Shown here piece after piece: positions 1 through 5,083 of a stretch of DNA of 5,083 nucleotides (positions are counted from its first letter, which is position 1; each line of letters begins with the position of its first letter). Origin of the DNA: a bacterium (GTDB lineage: Bacteria > Cyanobacteriota > Sericytochromatia > S15B-MN24 > VGJW01). The position numbers were made by a program, and so were the translations under genes. The stretch covers positions 1 through 5,083 of the forward strand of contig JAJYIO010000243.1 of the NCBI GenBank assembly GCA_021790035.1, given 5' to 3'. The notes below the pieces were generated by a model. The model saw only the letters and a list, made by a program, of their open reading frames with translations, did not search any database and had not been told where the DNA came from.

Positions 1-1
1 G

Positions 2-277
2 CTGACCGACGAGCAGCGCGCCAAGCTCCCCAAGCTCGAGCCCACGCAGGCACCTGGCGTCAACGCCATGGTGACGGCCCCCGCGCCCTCAAGCTCGGTG
101 CCGATCGCCATCCGGATGACGGAGCCCGGCCGGGGCCCCGAGGCGTTCCCGTCCGACGACCCTCGAGCCGGATTCTACCGTCCGGACGTCGTGTACCTCA
201 TCCCCGACCAGGTCTCGGCCGAGAAGGCCAAGGCGCTGGTCGACGGCGGCGGCTACGAGTACTGCTCAAAGCCCTGA
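2..277 (+). CDS. 3' end of an unrecognised phage gene upstream of the tail tube gene
   Basis: An open frame runs from the left edge (first full codon at 2) to TGA at 275-277, giving 91 visible residues. G/C-rich third positions fit a real gene. The start is probably outside the window: ATG 68 is in frame, but it has no Shine-Dalgarno and the coding character continues upstream of it. The visible part begins with a short charged stretch (LTDEQRAKLPKLEP). A Pro/Ala/Ser-rich linker follows, then a compact C-terminal segment with FYRPDVVYLIPDQ, a helical AEKAKALVDGGG and a final YEYCSKP. I recognise no family. The place directly before the tube gene is where siphophages usually encode tail-completion or neck proteins, or small proteins of unknown role, so a virion-assembly function is only an inference from position. 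No membrane segment is seen. Confidence 0.7.
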   Translation: MTDEQRAKLPKLEPTQAPGVNAMVTAPAPSSSVPIAIRMTEPGRGPEAFPSDDPRAGFYRPDVVYLIPDQVSAEKAKALVDGGGYEYCSKP

Positions 278-290
278 TCGATCGAACCTA

Positions 291-324
291 CGCCCCTCGG
301 CCCGCGCCGGGGGGCGGTTCTATT
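291..324 (+). terminator. GC-rich stem-loop between the upstream gene and the tail tube gene
   Basis: Bases 291-301 (CGCCCCTCGGC) pair with 306-316 (GCCGGGGGGCG) around the four-base loop CCGC, giving 11 continuous pairs with a single T-G wobble. The following GTTCTATT is only weakly T-rich, so this is an imperfect intrinsic terminator. It may act as a partial terminator, or as an RNA end-stabiliser or processing structure for the tail tube message. It ends about 30 nt before the tube gene's Shine-Dalgarno. The rest of the 79-nt gap shows no convincing promoter. Confidence 0.55.
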
Positions 325-346
325 GGGGCCAGTAGCGCACCGAGAC

Positions 347-352
347 AGGAGG
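347..352 (+). promoter_or_regulatory. Shine-Dalgarno of the tail tube gene
   Basis: AGGAGG lies 4 nt before ATG 357. It is a full match to the anti-Shine-Dalgarno core, though the spacing is slightly short. It fixes the tube start and agrees with the high expression expected of a major virion protein. Confidence 0.85.
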
Positions 353-356
353 ACCC

Positions 357-1361
357 ATGTCAGTAGGAACAAAGAACCGAGTAGCCTTCTCGGTCGCGGA
401 GGCTGCCTTCGGGACTGCCGCAGCGATCGCAGGCGCGAAGGCGTGGCCGTTTCAGGGCCAGCGTCCGGTCATCAAGCCGACGTTCGCGACAGATGCCGAT
501 AGCCTGATCGGCCAGATGGAATGGGGCCGAGAGAAGGTCGTCCAGGCGGTACAGACGCAGGCCAGCTTCACCTTCGACTTCCGGCTCGACTGCCTGGCGT
601 ACTGGCTCTTCCGGATGCTGGGAGCCGATACCGTCACCGGAATCGGGCCATATACCCACCAGTTCACTCTCATCCAGACGGACATTCCGTCATTCACGAC
701 CTTCTGGGTGGATGCCAATACGACTGCTGGTGATGTCGAGCAATTCCCCGGATGTAAGGTGAGCAAGCTCACGATCAGCGGAAAAGGCGGCGGAAAGCTC
801 ACGATCAAGGTCGACATCATCGGGAACGGCACCCATGCGCAGGTGGCGAATGCGATGGTCGCCAACAACACCGACATCATCAATCCGTTCTCGACGATTG
901 GCACCTACAACATCGGCGGCACGCTCAACGTGGCGACGATGGCAGCTCCTACCGGCGGTACGAACTACATGTCGCCTCCCGTCCTCGATGACTTCGAGAT
1001 CATGCTCGAGTCGATGTTCGAGCCGAACAACGAATACGTGGCCGGCCAGACGTCGCTCTCGGCCCTCGAGCGCCTCGGTCTCAAGGTCACTGGCAAGGGC
1101 ACCCACAAGTGGACCGAGAATGGGCTGGCTGGGCTGATGGCCATCATCGAGGCGGCAACCCCCGAGAGTCTGTACTGGGCGATGGCGAGCGGCGCGAATA
1201 GCGCAGCGATCGCCCTTCCCAAGGCTTTCTTCGACGACGACTCGGTGCAGGGCCAGCGGAATGTCCTCAAGAAGCCGTTTACCTTCGAGGGCTTCTACGA
1301 CGATACGACGGCCCTGGCGATCAAGGCCCAGGTCATCAACGGAACGGCGAGCTACACGTAA
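357..1361 (+). CDS. Major tail protein (phage tail tube subunit)
   Basis: This 334-residue protein should be the subunit that stacks in rings around the tape measure to form the tail tube. The N-terminal half has the pattern I associate with the phage tail tube family. There is a Trp-Gly segment (WGRE, 56-59), then a beta-strand block SFTFDFRLDCLAYWLFRMLG (70-89). Next come a GPYTHQF element (97-103), PSFT (111-114), and the strand pair FPGCKVSKLTISGKGGGKLTIKV (130-152) ending in IIG. The second half (about 165-334) repeats a strand-rich layout with FEIMLES and a C-terminal FEGFYDDTTALAIKAQVIN segment, as in tube proteins built from paired beta sandwiches. There is no signal peptide or membrane span. 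ATG 357 is set by AGGAGG just upstream. Stem-loops lie on both sides of the gene, and the chaperone and tape measure genes follow, the classic tail order. The identification rests on motif memory and context; no search was run. Confidence 0.88.
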   Translation: MSVGTKNRVAFSVAEAAFGTAAAIAGAKAWPFQGQRPVIKPTFATDADSLIGQMEWGREKVVQAVQTQASFTFDFRLDCLAYWLFRMLGADTVTGIGPYTHQFTLIQTDIPSFTTFWVDANTTAGDVEQFPGCKVSKLTISGKGGGKLTIKVDIIGNGTHAQVANAMVANNTDIINPFSTIGTYNIGGTLNVATMAAPTGGTNYMSPPVLDDFEIMLESMFEPNNEYVAGQTSLSALERLGLKVTGKGTHKWTENGLAGLMAIIEAATPESLYWAMASGANSAAIALPKAFFDDDSVQGQRNVLKKPFTFEGFYDDTTALAIKAQVINGTASYT

Positions 1362-1383
1362 CCGACCTCCGGCGGGTGGCTCT

Positions 1384-1417
1384 GGCCCGGTGCAGCGATG
1401 CGCCGGGCCTGTTTCTT
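1384..1417 (+). terminator. Stem-loop with GCGA tetraloop after the tail tube gene
   Basis: GGCCCGGTGCA (1384-1394) pairs with TGCGCCGGGCC (1399-1409), giving 11 pairs with one T-G wobble, closed by a GCGA loop of the stable GNRA class. The T-rich TGTTTCTT (1410-1417) follows at once. This looks like an intrinsic terminator or attenuator 23 nt after the tube stop codon. It would let the abundant tube protein be made in excess of the chaperone and tape measure, with read-through or antitermination supplying the downstream genes. The structure ends 8 nt before the chaperone's Shine-Dalgarno. Confidence 0.7.
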
Positions 1418-1424
1418 AGGAGGT
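1418..1424 (+). promoter_or_regulatory. Shine-Dalgarno that sets the chaperone start
   Basis: AGGAGGT lies 8 nt before ATG 1433, an ideal sequence and distance. It decides the start. An in-frame GTG at 1376 would add 19 residues, but it has no ribosome site and its codons would cover the stem-loop, so ATG 1433 is preferred. Confidence 0.88.
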
Positions 1425-1432
1425 CTCATCAA

Positions 1433-1786
1433 ATGGCATTTGTTCTAGGGAAGAAGCGCATTCACCGGTTCGAGGTGCAGCCGATCGGCATCACGCTGTG
1501 CTTGCGCGAGTTCACCGACGCCGAGCGCAACGAGTTCGAGAAGGAGTTCCGGGCGATCGTCAATCCGCCAAAGGGCAAGCGGAACGACGAGGCCTATGAC
1601 AACCTCCTTCGCGAGCAGGCCGAGCTTCTACTGGTCGCGTGGGAGGGCATCGAGGACGAAGACGGCAAGGCGATCGCCCTGACCGACGAAACGAAGAAGG
1701 CCTTCTTCTCGGACCACGAGACGGCCAAGTTCTGGCGGTCCGCAGTCAGGGGGTATCTCTTTCCCTCCGTCAGCGCGAGCGAGTGA
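1433..1786 (+). CDS. Tail assembly chaperone, zero-frame product (lambda gpG-like role)
   Basis: This 117-residue soluble protein lies between the tube and tape measure genes, the place of the two-frame tail chaperone in most long-tailed phages. Such proteins bind the tape measure during tail assembly and are absent from the finished virion. The N-terminus (3-27) is strand-forming and starts FVLGKKRIHRFEVQPIGITLCL. It is followed by helices with many charged residues (FTDAERNEFEKEFRAIV, 27-43; EAYDNLLREQAELLLVAW, 53-70). The element WEGIEDEDGKAIALTDE (70-86) matches a W-G-x-x-D-x-D-G-x-x-x-x-x-T pattern I associate with phage tail chaperones. The last helix, about 90-107, leads into RGYLFPSVSASE and TGA. 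A candidate +1 frameshift signal lies in the final 13 codons (from 1748), so this is read as the short product of a pair. Sequence divergence is usual in this group, and context carries much of the call. Confidence 0.82.
   Translation: MAFVLGKKRIHRFEVQPIGITLCLREFTDAERNEFEKEFRAIVNPPKGKRNDEAYDNLLREQAELLLVAWEGIEDEDGKAIALTDETKKAFFSDHETAKFWRSAVRGYLFPSVSASE
1748..1766 (+). promoter_or_regulatory. Candidate programmed +1 ribosomal frameshift site
   Basis: In the chaperone frame the codons are AGG GGG TAT CTC TTT CCC, then T. AGGGGG can pair with the 16S anti-Shine-Dalgarno. AGG GGG TAT CT is the same string, in the same phase, as the E. coli prfB +1 site as I recall it. TTT followed by C (1760-1763) lets tRNA-Phe re-pair on TTC, and CCC followed by T (1763-1766) lets tRNA-Pro re-pair on CCT. 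Both moves enter the frame that stays open to 2180. Unlike prfB, no stop codon sits in the slip site; the zero-frame TGA comes at 1784. A -2 slip on the G run, as reported for the Mu tail genes, would reach the same frame but re-pairs poorly here. Confidence 0.6.
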
Positions 1787-2180
1787 CGGGCACGCCCTCG
1801 GGAGCACGATCGGTCAGACCGAACTCCGCGAGGCGGCGGCTCTTTACTTTGACCGCCAGAAGGTGGTCACCCGGGACCGGCTCTCGTGCGACACCTGCCC
1901 GTACAAGCAGGCCGAGCGCGAGGCTGGCAATCGGTGGGGCAGTCGGCGCGAGCGCGCTTACTGCCACGGCGGGAAGCGACCGGGAAAGAAGACCGCCCGC
2001 GACGGTTGTGCGGTGCTCTGGCCGGTCTGGGGAGCAGTCGGGTACTTCGACGAGATGCTGGCCCTCATCGACCGGGGGATGAAGCCGCCAGACCACTGGT
2101 CAATCGAGGACTGGCGACTGGCAGGCCGGATAGGACGCGAGCTCGAGCTTTTGCGGCTCGAGGAACCCAGAGAGGAGTAA
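1764..2180 (+). CDS. Frameshift extension of the tail assembly chaperone (lambda gpT-like role), four-cysteine pattern
   Basis: This frame is +1 to the chaperone and ends at TAA 2178-2180. Coding-like sequence (LGSTIGQTELREAAALYFDRQK) begins right after the chaperone stop, yet the first possible start codon in this part is GTG 1863. That GTG has no properly spaced ribosome site and would discard this helix, so I read the frame as the second half of a fusion of about 248 residues (1433-2180 minus one skipped base). In the usual scheme the short form and the fusion together bind the tape measure, the extension making contact with it. The extension holds cysteines spaced C-x2-C-x21-C-x14-C (codons at 1887, 1896, 1962, 2007) among Arg/Lys-rich residues, which suggests metal binding. 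Helical segments follow, rich in Trp (VLWPVWGAVGYFDEMLALIDRG, DHWSIEDWRLAGRIGRELELL). The alternative is an independent 105-residue gene starting at GTG 1863. Confidence 0.68.
   Translation, partial: PPSARASDGHALGSTIGQTELREAAALYFDRQKVVTRDRLSCDTCPYKQAEREAGNRWGSRRERAYCHGGKRPGKKTARDGCAVLWPVWGAVGYFDEMLALIDRGMKPPDHWSIEDWRLAGRIGRELELLRLEEPREE
2171..2177 (+). promoter_or_regulatory. Shine-Dalgarno of the tape measure gene, inside the preceding frame
   Basis: AGAGGAG lies in the last codons of the chaperone extension, 4 nt before GTG 2182 and abutting TAA 2178-2180. Stop and start are one base apart, which favours translational coupling between frameshifted ribosomes and tape measure initiation. It decides for GTG 2182 over the in-frame GTG at 2197. 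Confidence 0.75.
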
Positions 2181-2181
2181 C

Positions 2182-5083
2182 GTGGGCGAAGCAGCAGTGA
2201 CGCTCGTGGCCAGGGTCAACCTGGCCGATGCGCCGGCGCAACTCAAGGCCTTGAAGGACCAGATCCTCGAGGTCGGGGATGCGTCGTTCACCGCCGGCGA
2301 GAAACAGGCGATCTCGGCGGCCAGGTCGGCCACCCAGGTCGACCGGCTGATCTCTCGGCATAACGCCGAGGCCAACGCCCTGGACAACCTCAAGACCAAG
2401 GTCGAGGGCACGAGCGAGGAATACGGGAGGTTCACCGACAAGGTCGCCGCGTGGCTTGCCGGGGATGCAACCAAGGAGACCGAGCAGTGGGCATCTGCGA
2501 TCGACCGTGTCGGCGAGGCCGCAAGCGGAGCGAGTGGGTTCATGGGGACCTTCGGCGCGCAGCTGGTCGGCCAGGGCGGCATCGTCGCCGGCGGATTTCT
2601 CGCCGCGCAAGCGATTGGAGCACTTTCGAGCAGCATTCATGCAGTGGTCTCGGAAGGGGCTTCCGAAGAGGCCAAGCTCGACGCGATGAGAGCAACCATG
2701 AAGGGGCTCGGTCGGTCTGCTAGCGAGGCCGAGAGGCTCGTTAACGACTATGCCGGGGCGTACGCAACCGATGGCGCCATTGCGAATGCAGTCACGAACC
2801 TCTCGACGATCAATCTCGCCTGGTGGCAGCAGCGGGCTATCATCGATAGTACGACCAAGCTGGCTGTGATGCGGTCCGAGGACGTCGGCCACGCGCTCGA
2901 CCGGGTGACGGAAGCGATCGAGTCTGGCGAGACCCGGTCGCTCAAGCGGATGGGTATCATCGTCGACTCCGCGCAGGCCGAGAAGGACTACGCCCACGCC
3001 CTCGGAATTACCGGGCGCCAGCTCGACCAGCAGGAAAAGCAGTACGCAATCGCGGATGCGGCTCTGCGGAAGACGGAGGCCCTTGTCCAGGCCGCGCCTG
3101 CGGACCACGAGACCCTGGCGAACAAGCTCGAGGAAGAGAAGGTGGCCTGGGACAAGCTCGAGGAGTCCATCGGGCGCAGTGAGGGCGTGCTCGGCGTCGC
3201 CGCCTCCGCCTGGGCCACCTTTATGACGAAATTCTGGCTAGCACTGACGCCGCCGTCAGATGAAGCGAAGAAGGTCCTCGATGCCGTTACGGTCGGCCCG
3301 AGGGGGACTGAACACCTGAACCTGCCCTCGTTGAGCGGAAACGATGGAGCGTTCAACCCGATCCTTAACCCGACGGGTTTCGATGCTCTGCGGGCCCATC
3401 GGGAGCACGAGGCCGCTCAGGAGCGGATAAGGACCCTCGCGGCCGAGAAGGCCGAAAAAGCCCGCGCCGATGCCGAGGCCGCTCATACCCGGGCGCTCAA
3501 AGCCCACATCGCGCCTCATCACGCCGCCGCTCATCACGCCGCGCACCACGCTCACGAGATCAACTGGGCGTCAGAGGAAAGCCACGTCGAACAGGCCATG
3601 CGCGATGCTGGGCGAGCGGAGACCGATCGGATCAAGGGTCTCGTCGCCGGGCACTCCCCCACCGATCGCCTGGCCGTCTCTGAAACGGAACTCCATGCAC
3701 TGCAGTCCAAACAAGGGTTCGGGCCGCCGCTCCCGGAACTCCAAGGGCAGCTCAACGCGGCGCTCGAGGCTGTGAAGACCTACGGTAACGAGGCCAGGGC
3801 AGAGCAGTTGCGGCAGGGCCAGGAAAAGCTCCACATCGCCGACCAGATCGCCCACCAGATGGCGAGCCTCGGGCAGAACGAGTGGGATCAGCGACGCGCC
3901 GCGGAGGAGTCGCGGTTTCAGCAGCAGATGAGCGATATTCGCAACCGGGCCGGGGCTGCCCACGATCTAGCCCAATCCGCCGAGAAGCTCCATCAGCAGA
4001 AGCTGACGAAGATCGACCAGGACGAGACAACGAAGCGCGTTGCCGAGATCTCCAACATCGCCAAGGGGAACGTTGCCGGTATCGGTTCGATGGCCACGGA
4101 CGCCCTTTCCTCGATCCTGCCGTCTGGCCTGGCGGCCGTGCTGCCCGCTTCGGCCATCACCCAGGCGGTTACCGCCGGGATCGGTCTTATCGAAGCTAAC
4201 TCCGCGGCCGTAGTGGCCCAGATGAGCGCCGATTTCACGTACAGCCAGACCCTAATGCAGGGCGAGGACCAGGCCCTCCAGATCCAACAGCGCGCTCCGG
4301 GCTATAGCGACGAGGCCTCCGCAGCGTTCCTCTCCGCATCGCAGACGCAAGCGAAGGCAGACTCCGACGCGGCATCGTTGAACCACGATTGGATATCCCA
4401 GTTGCTCGGGTCGTTAACCGGCGGAAATCAGATGGTCGAGCAAGAGAAGGAGAACGCCCAGGTGCAGATGCAGGCTGCGCAGTTACAGGCGCAGGCTGCG
4501 GAAGAGGCCTACCAGGCGGCCCAGATGTGGCAGCAGTACTACAACACGAACGCGGACACGCAGGCGTCGGATGCAATCTCGACCGAAATGAACAAGGTTA
4601 GGGACCAAATGACCCTCGGACAGGTCAGCAACTACACCGGCAGCATGGACCTGGCACACCTGACGTTCGACAAGAGCATGCAATCCGACGTCACGAACCT
4701 AAGGAACCAGTTTGGCCATTTGATCTACGGTAACGCAACTCCTGATGAGAACTGGAATACGGGGATGGACAACGTCCTAAACCAGGCAATCAAAGACTTC
4801 CAAGGGGGGATGAACATCGATCAGACCTGGGACGAGCTCGTCAACGACAAGAACGTGGACGTCCGCAACACGGGGCTCGATAAGAGCATGCTCCAGACGC
4901 TCAAGGCCGATTACGGGAACAACGATTCGGCCTTGAAGGAGGCCATCGACAAGATAATGATGAACGGCTCCTCGGTGAACAAACCGCTCTACGCCCAGGT
5001 CGTGAACTTCCACGACATGTGGGCCACGGCGCCGGCCGGGATCTTCTTCCGGGCATCCGGGCAACAGATCTCCTCGGTCTCGC
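2182..5083 (+). CDS. Tape measure protein, 3' end outside the window
   Basis: The frame opens at GTG 2182 and stays open for 967 codons to the right edge. The tape measure spans the tail lumen, sets tail length and is ejected at infection. Residues 1-33 have a typical N-terminus (VTLVARVNLADAPAQLKALK), and about 50-115 is helical. Residues 125-152 form a Gly/Ala hydrophobic segment. Residues 155-300 hold the family-like core: MKGLGRSASEAERL, then SGETRSLKRMGIIVDSAQ (248-265) and YAHALGITGRQLDQQEKQYA (270-289). Coiled-coil-like Ala/Glu/Gln stretches cover about 400-480 and 535-625, with a His-rich patch at 435-458. A second hydrophobic stretch lies at about 636-672. A Gln-rich helix spans about 750-790 (QVQMQAAQLQAQAA), followed by an Asn/Asp-rich part from about 795 onward. 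No peptidase or lysozyme domain is seen. At about 0.15 nm per residue, the known rule for tape measures, 967 residues imply a tail of at least about 145 nm. Confidence 0.9.
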   Translation, partial: MGEAAVTLVARVNLADAPAQLKALKDQILEVGDASFTAGEKQAISAARSATQVDRLISRHNAEANALDNLKTKVEGTSEEYGRFTDKVAAWLAGDATKETEQWASAIDRVGEAASGASGFMGTFGAQLVGQGGIVAGGFLAAQAIGALSSSIHAVVSEGASEEAKLDAMRATMKGLGRSASEAERLVNDYAGAYATDGAIANAVTNLSTINLAWWQQRAIIDSTTKLAVMRSEDVGHALDRVTEAIESGETRSLKRMGIIVDSAQAEKDYAHALGITGRQLDQQEKQYAIADAALRKTEALVQAAPADHETLANKLEEEKVAWDKLEESIGRSEGVLGVAASAWATFMTKFWLALTPPSDEAKKVLDAVTVGPRGTEHLNLPSLSGNDGAFNPILNPTGFDALRAHREHEAAQERIRTLAAEKAEKARADAEAAHTRALKAHIAPHHAAAHHAAHHAHEINWASEESHVEQAMRDAGRAETDRIKGLVAGHSPTDRLAVSETELHALQSKQGFGPPLPELQGQLNAALEAVKTYGNEARAEQLRQGQEKLHIADQIAHQMASLGQNEWDQRRAAEESRFQQQMSDIRNRAGAAHDLAQSAEKLHQQKLTKIDQDETTKRVAEISNIAKGNVAGIGSMATDALSSILPSGLAAVLPASAITQAVTAGIGLIEANSAAVVAQMSADFTYSQTLMQGEDQALQIQQRAPGYSDEASAAFLSASQTQAKADSDAASLNHDWISQLLGSLTGGNQMVEQEKENAQVQMQAAQLQAQAAEEAYQAAQMWQQYYNTNADTQASDAISTEMNKVRDQMTLGQVSNYTGSMDLAHLTFDKSMQSDVTNLRNQFGHLIYGNATPDENWNTGMDNVLNQAIKDFQGGMNIDQTWDELVNDKNVDVRNTGLDKSMLQTLKADYGNNDSALKEAIDKIMMNGSSVNKPLYAQVVNFHDMWATAPAGIFFRASGQQISSVS
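3515..3542 (+). repeat. Short tandem repeat encoding a His-Ala patch in the tape measure gene
   Basis: CTCATCACGCCGC occurs perfectly at 3515-3527 and 3530-3542, a 15-nt period equal to five codons. A third, degraded unit (CACCACGCTCAC) follows to about 3555. The repeat encodes PHHAAAHHAAHHAH within a stretch holding nine histidines in 24 residues (435-458 of the protein). The in-frame period suggests growth by duplication that was tolerated in a helical spacer. Confidence 0.8.

Noticed and set aside
317..346. Possible promoter for the tail tube gene after the first stem-loop
   Set aside because: No recognisable -35 and -10 pair is present in this short GC-rich gap; TTCTATT alone is not enough.
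1376..1432. Possible earlier GTG start of the chaperone, adding 19 residues
   Set aside because: It has no ribosome site, and the extra codons would run through the terminator-like stem-loop. ATG 1433 has an ideal AGGAGGT 8 nt upstream.
1639..2082. An open frame in the -1 register overlapping the chaperone end and its extension, as expected for a classic -1 chaperone frameshift
   Set aside because: Its translation is an Arg/Ser/Thr-rich low-complexity string with G/C-poor third positions, typical of a shadow frame. The coding character after 1786 lies in the +1 frame, and I see no good heptameric slip site for -1.
2065..3108. A 347-codon open frame on the minus strand, opposite the tape measure start
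   Set aside because: It is antisense to a well-supported gene, is rich in Arg, Gly and Leu as expected from GC-rich complementary codons, and shows no ribosome site or family motif.
35..3768. CTCGAG occurs at ten places (35, 162, 1005, 1065, 2142, 2157, 2266, 3127, 3157, 3763), more than base composition predicts
   Set aside because: Most copies are in-frame Leu-Glu codon pairs (CTC GAG) using the preferred codons, so codon bias and helical content explain it better than a functional site. The density argues mildly against selection to avoid that restriction site.
4083..4200. Hydrophobic stretch in the tape measure that could be taken as a transmembrane domain of a separate membrane protein
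   Set aside because: It lies mid-frame in the long tape measure. Such hydrophobic segments are normal in that family, where they are thought to act at the host membrane during ejection.

Overview
The window is a GC-rich stretch (roughly 60-65 percent GC by eye) in which every gene lies on the + strand. It is part of the tail-morphogenesis module of a long-tailed bacteriophage or prophage. The gene order is diagnostic: the end of an unrecognised gene, a major tail (tube) protein, a two-frame tail assembly chaperone, and a very long tape measure protein that runs off the right edge. No sheath-like gene is seen next to the tube gene, so a siphovirus with a non-contractile tail is the more likely parent. 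Codon third positions favour G/C, which suggests a GC-rich bacterial host. The host cannot be identified further.

Layout. 1-277: 3' end of a gene of unknown function. 278-356: intergenic, holding a strong GC hairpin (291-316) and a good Shine-Dalgarno. 357-1361: tail tube protein. 1362-1432: intergenic, holding a second hairpin with a GCGA tetraloop and a short T-rich tail, then a near-perfect Shine-Dalgarno. 1433-1786: tail assembly chaperone (lambda gpG-like role). 1764-2180: an open frame in the +1 register with coding character but no usable start codon where coding begins, read here as the gpT-like extension made by programmed frameshifting. 2182-5083: tape measure protein, at least 967 residues, incomplete.

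How the genes work together. The chaperone and its frameshifted fusion are expected to coat the tape measure protein and recruit tube subunits. The tube protein polymerises around the tape measure, whose length sets tail length. The tube gene is flanked by a stem-loop on each side, which would suit a separate, high expression level for the most abundant tail protein.

The most notable signal is in the chaperone's last codons. The frame-phased string AGG GGG TAT CT, identical as I recall it to the core of the E. coli prfB (release factor 2) +1 frameshift site, is followed by TTT-C and CCC-T slip candidates, and the downstream coding frame is in the +1 (equivalently -2) register rather than the usual -1. 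Other points are a four-cysteine pattern in the frameshift extension, a histidine-rich patch encoded by a 15-nt-period repeat in the tape measure, and a drop in GC toward the tape measure's distal part. I see no defence system, RNA gene, CRISPR array or insertion sequence.
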